A stretch of 13,640 bases of DNA, from contig JBKQWK010000259.1 of assembly GCA_052139595.1 (NCBI GenBank), forward strand, positions 1 through 13,640. Direction: 5' to 3'. The stretch's first letter is position 1. Each line of letters begins with the position of its first letter. The position numbers and the translations under genes are program-made. The notes beneath the pieces are model-generated. The model saw only the letters and a program-made list of their open reading frames with translations, made no database searches and had not been told where the DNA came from. Below, in pieces: positions 6,507 to 13,640 of this stretch. The DNA comes from JBKQWK01 sp052139595. Lineage in GTDB: Bacteria; Actinomycetota; Thermoleophilia; UBA2241.

Positions 6507-9500
6507 GTGGAGAAGACATCTGGTCCAGCCGTAGGGAGCGATCCCGGCAGGCTTGCCGCGAGCCAGCCGCAGCGCCTCAAGCGCAGCGTCCTCGGCCCGA
6601 TCGACATCGCCGCCGCGACGATGGCCAATATCGCCCCGGCGATGAGCTTCTACTTCGGCTTCGGCTTTCTGGCCCTGACGGCCGGCATCGCTTCGCCGCT
6701 GACGATCATCGCCGCCGCGATCGTGATTGCTTTCCTGGGTAACACCCTGGCCCAGTTTTCGCGTGCCCACCCTTCAACCGGTTCGTTCATCACCTTCATC
6801 GGCAAGGCATTTGGCCCAACCAGCGCCATCGCCACAGCCGTACTCCTGATCACCGGTTACATCATCGCCATCATCTCGGTCATCGTCATCTCGGGTGGGT
6901 TCACAGCGATCTTCCTCAACCATTACATCCACCAAGTGCCGACATCCATCTGGCCGGTCTTCGTCGTCATCTTTGTGACCTTTGGGGCGGTCCTGATGAT
7001 CCGCGGCATCCACATCTCGACCCGCTGGGCGGGTGTCTTCTTCGCTTTCGAGTTCGTCGTTCTGATCCTGGTCAGTGTCATCACCCTCATCCATCATGCG
7101 AATCACCTGACACTGCACCCGTTTATGCCGCACTACCTGTCGAGTGGTTTCAAGGGTCTCGGTCTCGGTTTCCCGCTGGCCGTCTACCTGTTCATCGGCT
7201 GGGAGAACTCGGCCACCCTGGCGGAAGAGACCGACAACCCGCGGCGCAATGTGCCTCGGGCCCTCTATACGAGCATCGCCATCATGATGTTCAGCTATCT
7301 GCTCTTCTCCTACGCGACGGTGGAAGGTTTCTCCGAGAATGTGAGTACGCTCAGCAGCGCGACGATTCCCTTCATCACTGTCGCCAACGGCGTTCTCGGC
7401 GCACTGGCGTTCTTCGCCTATCTGGCCGGCGTGACGTCGGCTGTCGGCTGCGTGATCGCAGCTGTGAACTCACAGTCGCGCCTGCTCTTCAATGCCGGCC
7501 GTGAGGGTCTGCTGCCGGCCTGGGTGGGACGCGTCTACGCCAAACGGCAGACGCCGGTCAATGCCATGCTCACCTTCACTGGCATCGGTTTCGTGCTCGT
7601 CTTTGCCTGGGCCTACGGTCAACACGTCGATCCCGTGACCCTCTTTGCCGAAGCCTCGACTCTCGGTACGATCATGGTCGTGGTGGTCTACTTCGTCGCC
7701 AATCTGGCTTTGCCGGTGTACTACCATCGGCATCGCCCGGATGAGTTCAGTTTTGCCAAGCACCTGGTCATCCCGCTGGTTGGCGCGGCGGTGATCGCCT
7801 TTCCCATCTACGAACTCGTCAAACCTGGGCAGGCCTACCCTTACAGCTGGTTTCCTTACATCTCACTGGCCGTGATCGTCGTCGCCGTCATCTACGCAGT
7901 TATCTTGAATGCGCGCGACAAGACGCTGGTCAACCGCGTCGGTTCGCTGGTCGCCGACGATGTTGCCGACGGCAAGTTCACGCAGTTCCTGGAAGAAGAG
8001 GAAGAGCTGATTCACCGTTTGCAGCGCGTCGTCACCTGTCTGAACCAAGACATCGACGTGAAGCCAGCCGTTCAGGAGGCGCTCCTTCTCCTTGCCGAAA
8101 CACTGCAAATGGATTCCGCCGCCGTGTTTGCCGTGAGGGGCGACGAAGTCGCCCCGCTTCTTGCCGTTCACGGCGAGACGCAGTGGCGCCAGTCTTTGTT
8201 CCCGGCGCTTTCTCTTGCTGACCCGCTTGTGGCGGCTGCGGTGAAGCGGCCGCACGTCGCAGATGTTGCCCAGGCGGGCCAGATTCCCGACGCGTTGGTC
8301 GCCGTCGCCTGTCGGCGGTTCGGCTCGCTCGTGTTCGCGCCGGCAGCGGCTGGGCCGGATGTCGTCGCCTTCCTCGTCCTCAGCCGGCACCAGCGCGAAC
8401 CGCTTTCTGGCCAGCAGACTGAGTTTGTGGCGACCGTTGCGCAGGCAATCGGCCTTGTTGTGCACAATCGTGCCTTGGCGGCGGCGGCGCAGCACTCGGC
8501 GACCGTCTTGCAGACAGCCTATGCTGTCGCTCGCGCCATCACCTACAGCCTTGACCTCGAGCGCACGTATGGGGAAATTGCCGTCAATGCCGCCAGGGTA
8601 GCCCCGGGTTCCAGTTGCCTTCTGTTCGAACTTGAACGCGCGAGCGGTGATCTCCTGGTTGTGGCGAGTTCTGACCCGGAGAGCGCCCCGCTTCTCGGCA
8701 CTCGCGCCCGTTTACAGGTTGACTCGAAGGATGCGCTCCAGCGCAAGACCTTCTCCGGCTTTGTCATGCAGGCAGTTGCGGCGCACGAGCGTGTCGAGGT
8801 GGGCCTGACGAGCAAATTCAACCTCGGCAGCCGTGCCGATGCGCGTCTGGCAAGCGCCTTCACTGTTGACTCCTCGCTGGTTGTGCCGCTCGTCGTACAG
8901 GACGAGCTTGTCGGCTCTCTCCTTATCTATGCGACCGGTCGGCGGCGGCAATACTCTTCGCTCGAGATCGCCGAGCTGCAGTCCGTCGGTGAGCAGGCAG
9001 CGATCGCGATTCACAACGCCTTGCTCTACCGTAATCTGGAAGAGAGCCAGGCCCGGGTCGAGGCTCTCGTGAACCGGCTGACACAGATCCGGGAGCAAGA
9101 ACGTCAGGCGTTGGCGCGGGTTGTCCACGACGACATCGTGCAGTCGATCATCGGTGCCATCTATCGGCTCGACGACTTTCGCGATACAGTGGCCGTAGCG
9201 CAGGTCAAGGAGTTTGACGAAGCGGTGGCTGTGTTGCGCCGGAGTGTCGAGGATGCACGGAGTGTCATCTGGGAGCTGCGTCCGCCGGCTCTCGAAGGTC
9301 TTGGCCTGGCGGAGGCGCTGCGCTCCTTGGCCGAGCGCGCCGGCAACCAGGGGCAAGCTCATGCCAGCGCCGCGATTGCCGAGATTCCCGACATGGGTGA
9401 GGCAGTCACGATCGGCCTCTATAAGATTGCCCGCGAGGCGCTGCTCAACTCGGTCCATCATGCTGCTGCCGAGCAGATCTGGCTTCATCTGGCCGAAGTG

Positions 9501-9704
9501 CGTTCTTCGGGTCGCAGGGCGGTGCAGCTACTGGTCGAGGATGACGGCGTCGGTTTTGACCACCGAGAGCCCGACGTGCGCGGTGGTCACTACGGCATGG
9601 TCATGATGGAGGAACAAGCGACACTGATCGGCGGCGCTCTGACGATCACCTCGCGGCCGGGTCGTGGCATGCGGGTCGAGGTCGTTGTGCCGCTGGTCCG
9701 ATGA
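6507..9704 (+). CDS. APC-family permease fused to GAF domains and a NarX/DesK-type sensor histidine kinase
   Basis: A single 1065-residue protein with an inner-membrane transporter and a cytoplasmic kinase. Residues 1-470 form an APC amino-acid/polyamine permease-like unit with about 12 hydrophobic segments. They include the TM1 region around LGPIDIAAATMANIAPAMS (29-47) and the characteristic FIGWENSATLAEETDNPRRN (229-248). An acidic linker follows (495-500). Two GAF-like domains come next (about 518-652 and 680-838), then a coiled-coil stretch. The HisKA_3 dimerisation domain has phosphoacceptor H874 in VVHDDIVQS, and the HATPase_c domain has REALLNSVHHA (N981), DDGVGF (1012-1017) and GHYGM (1028-1031). 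The transporter looks complete, so the protein may both transport and sense (a transceptor); this is inference and the substrate is unknown. The GTG start lacks a Shine-Dalgarno and coincides with the predicted transcript start. The partner regulator follows 12 bp later. Frame is open throughout, so the fusion is not an artefact of annotation. Confidence 0.9.
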   Translation: MEKTSGPAVGSDPGRLAASQPQRLKRSVLGPIDIAAATMANIAPAMSFYFGFGFLALTAGIASPLTIIAAAIVIAFLGNTLAQFSRAHPSTGSFITFIGKAFGPTSAIATAVLLITGYIIAIISVIVISGGFTAIFLNHYIHQVPTSIWPVFVVIFVTFGAVLMIRGIHISTRWAGVFFAFEFVVLILVSVITLIHHANHLTLHPFMPHYLSSGFKGLGLGFPLAVYLFIGWENSATLAEETDNPRRNVPRALYTSIAIMMFSYLLFSYATVEGFSENVSTLSSATIPFITVANGVLGALAFFAYLAGVTSAVGCVIAAVNSQSRLLFNAGREGLLPAWVGRVYAKRQTPVNAMLTFTGIGFVLVFAWAYGQHVDPVTLFAEASTLGTIMVVVVYFVANLALPVYYHRHRPDEFSFAKHLVIPLVGAAVIAFPIYELVKPGQAYPYSWFPYISLAVIVVAVIYAVILNARDKTLVNRVGSLVADDVADGKFTQFLEEEEELIHRLQRVVTCLNQDIDVKPAVQEALLLLAETLQMDSAAVFAVRGDEVAPLLAVHGETQWRQSLFPALSLADPLVAAAVKRPHVADVAQAGQIPDALVAVACRRFGSLVFAPAAAGPDVVAFLVLSRHQREPLSGQQTEFVATVAQAIGLVVHNRALAAAAQHSATVLQTAYAVARAITYSLDLERTYGEIAVNAARVAPGSSCLLFELERASGDLLVVASSDPESAPLLGTRARLQVDSKDALQRKTFSGFVMQAVAAHERVEVGLTSKFNLGSRADARLASAFTVDSSLVVPLVVQDELVGSLLIYATGRRRQYSSLEIAELQSVGEQAAIAIHNALLYRNLEESQARVEALVNRLTQIREQERQALARVVHDDIVQSIIGAIYRLDDFRDTVAVAQVKEFDEAVAVLRRSVEDARSVIWELRPPALEGLGLAEALRSLAERAGNQGQAHASAAIAEIPDMGEAVTIGLYKIAREALLNSVHHAAAEQIWLHLAEVRSSGRRAVQLLVEDDGVGFDHREPDVRGGHYGMVMMEEQATLIGGALTITSRPGRGMRVEVVVPLVR

Positions 9705-9716
9705 GAGAGAGGGCAG

Positions 9717-10355
9717 ATGTCTGAGGCGAGTGCGATACGGCTCCTGCTGGTCGATGATCACGCTGTTGTACGCGAGGGCCTGGAGCGCATTCTTGCCAAA
9801 TACAACGACATCGACGTGGTCGGCTCCGCTGCCAGTGGTGAGGTGGCCCTGAAGCTCGTTGCAACACTGAAGCCGGATCTGGTGCTCCTCGATCTCTCGT
9901 TGCCCGGTATGCATGGCCTTGACGTTCTCGCCGCCCTGCAGAATGCGGCCAAGCCACCGCGGGTTCTGGTGCTGACCATGCACGACGATGATGACATCGT
10001 GCTCAAGGCCGTGCGCGGTGGTGCTCAAGGCTACATTCTCAAGAATGCCTCTCGTGACGAGATCATCGCCGCCGTACGTAAAGTGGCGGCCGGCGGCCAA
10101 TCGTTTCACGAAGTCGTCGTCGGTGCGCTGATGCGTGGTAGCCAGCGCGACGCCTTGGCTCATCTGCTCACGGTGCGGGAGCTGGATGTTTTGCGCTGCG
10201 TGGCCAACGGGCAGACGAACAAGGAGGTCGCCGCGCTCCTCTATATCAGCGCCGACACCGTCAAAGGTCACCTCGACGCCATTTATCGCAAGCTTGACGT
10301 ATCGGACCGAGCGCACGCAGTGGCCGTGGCGATTCGTAACGGACTGGTGAACTGA
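9717..10355 (+). CDS. NarL/LuxR-family two-component response regulator
   Basis: A DNA-binding regulator of 212 residues, the natural partner of the permease-kinase immediately upstream. The receiver domain (about 6-122) has the acidic pair D13-D14, phosphoacceptor D59 in LVLLDLSLPG, T87 and K109. The C-terminal LuxR-type helix-turn-helix (about 149-208) shows LTVRELDVLRCVANGQTNKE and the recognition-helix region ISADTVKGHLDAIYRKL. A purine-rich GAGAGAGGG precedes the ATG. It is co-transcribed with the kinase. Its targets are not visible; the inverted repeat around the promoter at 6451-6486 (autoregulation) and the following suf genes are candidates only. Confidence 0.92.
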   Translation: MSEASAIRLLLVDDHAVVREGLERILAKYNDIDVVGSAASGEVALKLVATLKPDLVLLDLSLPGMHGLDVLAALQNAAKPPRVLVLTMHDDDDIVLKAVRGGAQGYILKNASRDEIIAAVRKVAAGGQSFHEVVVGALMRGSQRDALAHLLTVRELDVLRCVANGQTNKEVAALLYISADTVKGHLDAIYRKLDVSDRAHAVAVAIRNGLVN

Positions 10356-10362
10356 GCGCCGC

Positions 10363-10389
10363 CGCCGGCCGGCATGTGCCCGGCCGGCG
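10363..10389 (+). terminator. Strong GC hairpin after the response regulator gene
   Basis: A 10-bp stem (10363-10372 with 10380-10389) and a 7-base loop lie 7 bases after the stop codon. There is no T-tract, so it would be an atypical or Rho-aided terminator. A second 7-bp stem (10437-10443 with 10449-10455, loop TGCGT) follows. Confidence 0.3.
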
Positions 10390-10426
10390 AGTGCTGAACG
10401 GGCATGTGCCCGGCCGGCGAGTGCTG
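10371..10426. repeat. 26-bp direct repeat, two copies with a 30-bp period
   Basis: The 26 bases 10371-10396 recur exactly at 10401-10426, separated by AACG. Each copy starts with GGCATGTGCC, contains the palindrome CCGGCCGG and ends with GAGTGCTG. The repeat lies in the 189-bp gap between the response regulator and the suf genes. It could be a tandem duplication, a pair of binding sites for a regulator, or small mobile repeat debris. Confidence 0.85.
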
Positions 10427-10544
10427 GGTACGCAGGCGGCCGCTGCGTGCGGCCGGTTGCGCGCTGCGGGTCGTTCGCCGTCGCCCGCGTAGTAAAGTAG
10501 AGAGCAGCAGATTCCTGCACGAGTACGCAGATAAGGAGATCGAT

Positions 10545-10604
10545 ATGTACAAGTGGCGCCACATCTCCTGCGACAGGGACGGGTTCATGCCCGTCGAGGG
10601 CTGA
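10545..10604 (+). CDS. 19-codon ORF directly ahead of sufC (possible leader peptide)
   Basis: It encodes MYKWRHISCDRDGFMPVEG. The ribosome-binding site AAGGAG (10533-10538) lies 6 bases before the ATG and is better than the one of sufC. The TGA ends 5 bases before the sufC ATG, in a different frame, which fits translational coupling. The peptide has one Cys and no clear attenuation-type run of a single amino acid. I do not recognise it. It could be a regulatory leader peptide, a small protein of the Fe-S system, or a chance ORF. Confidence 0.5.
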   Translation: MYKWRHISCDRDGFMPVEG

Positions 10605-10609
10605 GACCC

Positions 10610-11356
10610 ATGGGCGTCTTGGAGTTGCGCGATGTCTCTCTCAACCTCGGCGGCAAACAGATCCTCAATCACCTCAGCGTCGATTTTTGGGAAGGCCACA
10701 TTCACGCCCTGATCGGACCCAACGGGGCCGGCAAGTCGACGCTCGCCAGCACCATTATGGGACTGCCGGGTTACACGCACATAGAAGGCGATATTCTGCT
10801 CGATCAGAAGTCGATTCGCGACGTACCGGTCGATGGACGGGCGCGGCTGGGCATTACGCTTGCCTGGCAGGAGCCGGCCCGCTTTGAGGGTCTGAAGGTC
10901 GACAGTTTCATTGCTGCCGGCGCCCGTGACAAGAGTGCCGCGGCAGTGCGCCACGCGCTCGAGCGTGTCGGGCTTGAGCCCAGCAAGTATGTTCATCGCG
11001 CCGTCGACAAGACGCTTTCGGGTGGCGAGCGCAAACGGATCGAATTGGCGTCGATCATCGCCATGGAGCCGCGCGTGGTTCTCATGGACGAGCCTGATTC
11101 GGGCATCGACGTCGAGGCGCTGACGCACATCTTCGCCGCGCTGGCCGAGTTCAAGCAGCGCGGCGCGACGGTGATCATGATTACGCACAGCGAGGAGGTG
11201 CTCAAGCACGCCGAGCACGCCTTCCTGCTCTGCGATGGCCGCGTAATCGACAAAGGCAGCGTCGGCCGCATCGACGCCTACTTTGCCAACAACTGCATCC
11301 CCTGCAACCACGAGAATCAGCCGCTGGTGCAAGAAGTTGCGGAGGTATCGCGATGA
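10610..11356 (+). CDS. sufC: SufC-type ABC ATPase of Fe-S cluster assembly
   Basis: A soluble ATPase of 248 residues that drives the SufB-family scaffold in building Fe-S clusters. Walker A is GPNGAGKST (36-44), the Q-loop is Q87, the signature is LSGGE (136-140), and Walker B is VVLMDEPDSGID (156-167) with E161. The H-loop is H193. The DEPDSGID form and the preceding SGGERKRIE are typical of SufC. A C-terminal tail carries CIPC (229-232) followed by H234, which looks like a metal- or cluster-binding motif and is not part of the core fold. The start ATG is favoured over an upstream frame start at 10553 because family similarity begins here. It overlaps the next gene by ATGA. No sufS, sufU or sufE is in view. 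Confidence 0.92.
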   Translation: MGVLELRDVSLNLGGKQILNHLSVDFWEGHIHALIGPNGAGKSTLASTIMGLPGYTHIEGDILLDQKSIRDVPVDGRARLGITLAWQEPARFEGLKVDSFIAAGARDKSAAAVRHALERVGLEPSKYVHRAVDKTLSGGERKRIELASIIAMEPRVVLMDEPDSGIDVEALTHIFAALAEFKQRGATVIMITHSEEVLKHAEHAFLLCDGRVIDKGSVGRIDAYFANNCIPCNHENQPLVQEVAEVSR

Positions 11357-12306
11357 GCGCAACTCCGACGGTAGAGCAGGTAGAGGCGGCGCGGGCGCTC
11401 TTGGCCAGCCTGGGCGACTTTGGCGCGCACATTCAGGGTGACGATGTCGCTCACCTCGAGGTGAGCGGCAACGAGGTCGTCGGCTCGCATCTCGTGCCGG
11501 GCCTGGATGTCGACGTCGAGCAGATCGACGATGGTATCGAGGCACACATCCATCTGCAGAGAGGCGTGCACATTGCCAATCCGGTGCATCTCTGTTTCGG
11601 CATGCTGCCGACGGAGGGTCTGCAGCACATCATCATGAAGGTCGATGTAGAAGAAGACAGCTTCGCCTCCGTGCAGGCTCACTGCACGTTTCCTAATGCG
11701 ATTCACATCACGCACAAGATGGACGCTGAAATCAGCATCGCTCCCGGTGGCACCTACGAATATTTCGAGCGCCATCTGCATGGCGCCGGCGGCGGCGTGA
11801 TCGTTGTCCCCAAGACGAGAGTGAACGTCGGCGAAGGTGGTCGTTTCAAGACCGAATTTGAGCTTATCAAGGGTCAGGCGGGCGTCATCGACTTCGATTA
11901 TGAAGTGGACTGTGGTGCCTTCAGTACGCTTGACATGATCGCCCGCATCTTCGGTCGCGGCGGCGATCGCATCACGATCAACGAAGTTGGGCACCTCAAC
12001 GGCGAGGGTGCCCGGGCGGTGCTGCGCACGGCGATTGCTCTCAAGGATGAGGCCGTGGCCGAGGTGTTCAACACCCTCACGGCGTCGGCCGCCGGCGCGC
12101 GCGGGCACGTCGACTGTAAAGAAATCGTGCAGGGCAATGCCCGCGCCAAGGCAGTTCCCGTTGTCGAAGTGAGTCATCCGCTGGCGCACGTCACTCATGA
12201 GGCCGCGATTGGCAGCGTCGACAGCAAGCAGTTGCAGACGCTGATGAGCCGCGGCTTAGGCGAAGAGGCGGCTACCGACTTGATCATTGGCGGCCTGCTC
12301 GGCTGA
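11353..12306 (+). CDS. sufB: SufB/SufD-family Fe-S cluster scaffold protein, short SMS-like form
   Basis: At 317 residues this is much shorter than bacterial SufB (about 480-495) and matches the compact single SufBD proteins of methanogens and other anaerobes, described as the SMS (SUF-like minimal system). A beta-helix core is suggested by the central repeats of short strands. The C-terminal family signature is HVDCKEIVQG (Cys255), then SHPLAHVTHEAAIGSVD (H282, E283) and LMSRGLGEEAA. Cys255 lines up with the functional Cys405 of E. coli SufB, and E283 with the region of Glu434; this alignment was done by eye. GGAGG (11341-11345) lies 7 bases before the ATG, which overlaps the sufC stop. With SufC it would form the whole scaffold; no sufD partner exists here. 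Its 3' end overlaps the convergent glycosyltransferase gene by 51 bp. Confidence 0.88.
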   Translation: MSATPTVEQVEAARALLASLGDFGAHIQGDDVAHLEVSGNEVVGSHLVPGLDVDVEQIDDGIEAHIHLQRGVHIANPVHLCFGMLPTEGLQHIIMKVDVEEDSFASVQAHCTFPNAIHITHKMDAEISIAPGGTYEYFERHLHGAGGGVIVVPKTRVNVGEGGRFKTEFELIKGQAGVIDFDYEVDCGAFSTLDMIARIFGRGGDRITINEVGHLNGEGARAVLRTAIALKDEAVAEVFNTLTASAAGARGHVDCKEIVQGNARAKAVPVVEVSHPLAHVTHEAAIGSVDSKQLQTLMSRGLGEEAATDLIIGGLLG

Positions 12307-13590
12307 CGGGGCGGGAGCTAGCTCCGTCGCCGGCAGGCGCCACAAACGCCACAGCGATAGCCCAAAGCTGGCCAGCAAAAGGATGTTGCGGCCACACAGC
12401 CAGGCAAGGTCGCCGGCCTGCAGTTGCAGAATCCCCGACCACAACACCGGAAACTCCATCTGCGTCATCGCCGTGCTGACGAGCAAGAGTCCACCGAGCC
12501 AGAGATCGTCGAGCAAAAGCAGAGCCGCCGCCGGTAACAGCCAGATCATGTACTGCGGCGAGAGCACCTTGTCAAAGCAGAGAAAGGCCAGATAGAGGGC
12601 CGCCGTTGCCACGACCAGGCTGCGCGGCATCTGGCGCAGCGTCTCGCGGCGACGAATCAGAAGGAGCACGACGATCGTCAGCGCCACCACCACCAGTGGA
12701 GTGGAGAGTTTGACAGCGGTATCGGCCCACGGTGCGAGCATGCTCCAGGACTGGTGGCTGACGCCGCGGCCGAGGGCTGCGCCGGCAATCAGGTGAGCCA
12801 TGATGCTCGGCAGGCCGAGCACACTTTCGAATTCGAGCGGCCGGTTGGTCTGGTAAAAGAACATCTGTCGCAAGCCTGGGATGGCGTTCAAGTAGGGCAG
12901 AAACGGAGCCACGGCGCCAGCGGCAAAGAGAGCCAGCACAGCGAGGGTCTTGCGATTCCAGCCGGCGACAAGCGCGACCAGCGGCAGCAGAAGCGCCGGC
13001 GTCACTTTGAAGGCGAAGCCAATGCCGAGGCACAGCCCCGCGAGGATAAGATGACGTTTGGCGAGGGCGTACAGAGTGAGGGCAGTGATCAAAGCGACGC
13101 CAACGTCGAATCGGTTTTCAATCAATGGACCGATAGCGAGCACAAACAGCGCCGCACTCACGGCAGCGAGCAGCGACTTGCGCGGCTTGTCTGGCCACAG
13201 ACGGGCGCTGGCGGCCACAATGATCCCCACGGTCAGCAGGCTGAGCAGGAACATCTCCAGCGCAAAGCGACGCTCATAGACGAGAAAACCGAGCCGTGTG
13301 CCAAGCAGATGCAGGGCCGGCGGGCTAACGAGCCACAATGCCAGGGGCGGATACTCGGGGGAGAAGTTGCGGTAGGGTTCTCTGCCGAGGATGATGTCGT
13401 GGGCGTAGTGGAAGTCGTTCGGGACATCGGTGAACAGATGCAGCGGGTAGCCGAGGTGCGGGAAAACAAGGCCAAAGACAAGAGCCTGTAGCGCCAGAGC
13501 GAGAGCGATCGCGCCGGCAACGTTGCGCGTGCGCATGGTCGACCGGTGAAGCGGGGCAGGCCACGGCGGCTCGGTACGTGTCAACTTCAT
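12256..13590 (-). CDS. GT87/DUF2029-type polytopic membrane glycosyltransferase
   Basis: A 444-residue integral membrane protein with roughly ten hydrophobic segments. Signatures of the GT87 (DUF2029) GT-C family are visible: TDVPNDFHYAHDIILGREPY (54-73), the EYPP motif (79-82), the FAFKVTPALLLP region (192-203) and FDKVLSPQYMIWLLPAA (339-355). Members use polyprenyl-phosphate mannose or similar donors outside the membrane for envelope glycans; the substrate here cannot be told. The acidic D55 in the first external loop is the likely catalytic Asp, by family analogy. The ATG at 13590 has GGAGG 14 bases upstream. A TTG at 13611 would add seven residues and is an alternative. The gene runs toward sufB and ends inside it. 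Confidence 0.82.
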   Translation of the reverse strand: MKLTRTEPPWPAPLHRSTMRTRNVAGAIALALALQALVFGLVFPHLGYPLHLFTDVPNDFHYAHDIILGREPYRNFSPEYPPLALWLVSPPALHLLGTRLGFLVYERRFALEMFLLSLLTVGIIVAASARLWPDKPRKSLLAAVSAALFVLAIGPLIENRFDVGVALITALTLYALAKRHLILAGLCLGIGFAFKVTPALLLPLVALVAGWNRKTLAVLALFAAGAVAPFLPYLNAIPGLRQMFFYQTNRPLEFESVLGLPSIMAHLIAGAALGRGVSHQSWSMLAPWADTAVKLSTPLVVVALTIVVLLLIRRRETLRQMPRSLVVATAALYLAFLCFDKVLSPQYMIWLLPAAALLLLDDLWLGGLLLVSTAMTQMEFPVLWSGILQLQAGDLAWLCGRNILLLASFGLSLWRLWRLPATELAPAPSAEQAANDQVGSRLFA

Positions 13591-13640
13591 GGTGGAAACA
13601 ACAGCCTCCAAGTAGCGTGAGCGACGGCTGCGGCGATCTG

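Noticed and set aside
9528..10562. 344-codon minus-strand frame opposite the kinase end and response regulator
   Set aside because: It is antisense to two well-supported genes, with repeated low-complexity sequence from the direct repeat and no recognisable domain.
10283..11545. 420-codon minus-strand frame opposite sufC
   Set aside because: It is antisense to sufC and the start of the sufB-like gene, Arg-rich, and shows no motif.
11317..12198. 293-codon minus-strand frame opposite the sufB-like gene
   Set aside because: It mirrors a conserved gene and shows no known motif or start signal.
12754..13491. 245-codon plus-strand frame opposite the glycosyltransferase
   Set aside because: It is Gln/Glu/Gly-rich shadow sequence of a hydrophobic membrane gene, without a start site or family match.

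Overview
The window is about 13.6 kb of high-GC bacterial DNA without rRNA, tRNA, CRISPR or transposase genes. Four things suggest a Terrabacteria-type lineage: a Gram-positive-style LexA box, a DnaE2 polymerase next to a DUF6504-like protein, a two-gene SufC/SufB-type Fe-S system, and a probable leaderless GTG start. Chloroflexota, Dormibacterota and Actinomycetota are candidates. This is inference; no marker in the window fixes the phylum.

Left part (1-4146, genes on the minus strand): a LexA-controlled mutagenesis operon. A 20-bp perfect palindrome holding CGAACATATGTTCG lies in the spacer of a promoter that drives a small DUF6504-like protein and then dnaE2 (error-prone DNA polymerase III alpha). 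dnaE2 is split by a frameshift inside an 11-bp tandem repeat, and one extra repeat unit would restore the frame. The usual partners imuA and imuB are absent here. Past the dnaE2 stop, a TTTACA-16-TATAAT promoter points left into a highly structured transcript with two C5-loop hairpins, which runs off the window edge.

Middle (4398-10355, plus strand): a class B penicillin-binding protein of the PBP2/MrdA type. It is followed by a two-component pair with its own promoter. The sensor is a 1065-residue fusion of a complete APC amino-acid-permease-like transporter, two GAF-like domains and a NarX/DesK-type histidine kinase. A NarL/LuxR-type response regulator follows 12 bp later. This transporter-kinase fusion is the most unusual system in the window.

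Right part (10356-13640): a GC-rich intergenic segment with a 26-bp direct repeat and strong hairpins, then a 19-codon ORF with an excellent ribosome-binding site directly ahead of sufC and a SufB/SufD-family gene (ATGA overlap). This looks like a minimal SUF (SMS-like) system for Fe-S cluster assembly. A GT87/DUF2029-type membrane glycosyltransferase on the minus strand converges on the sufB-like gene, and the two coding ends overlap by 51 bp.
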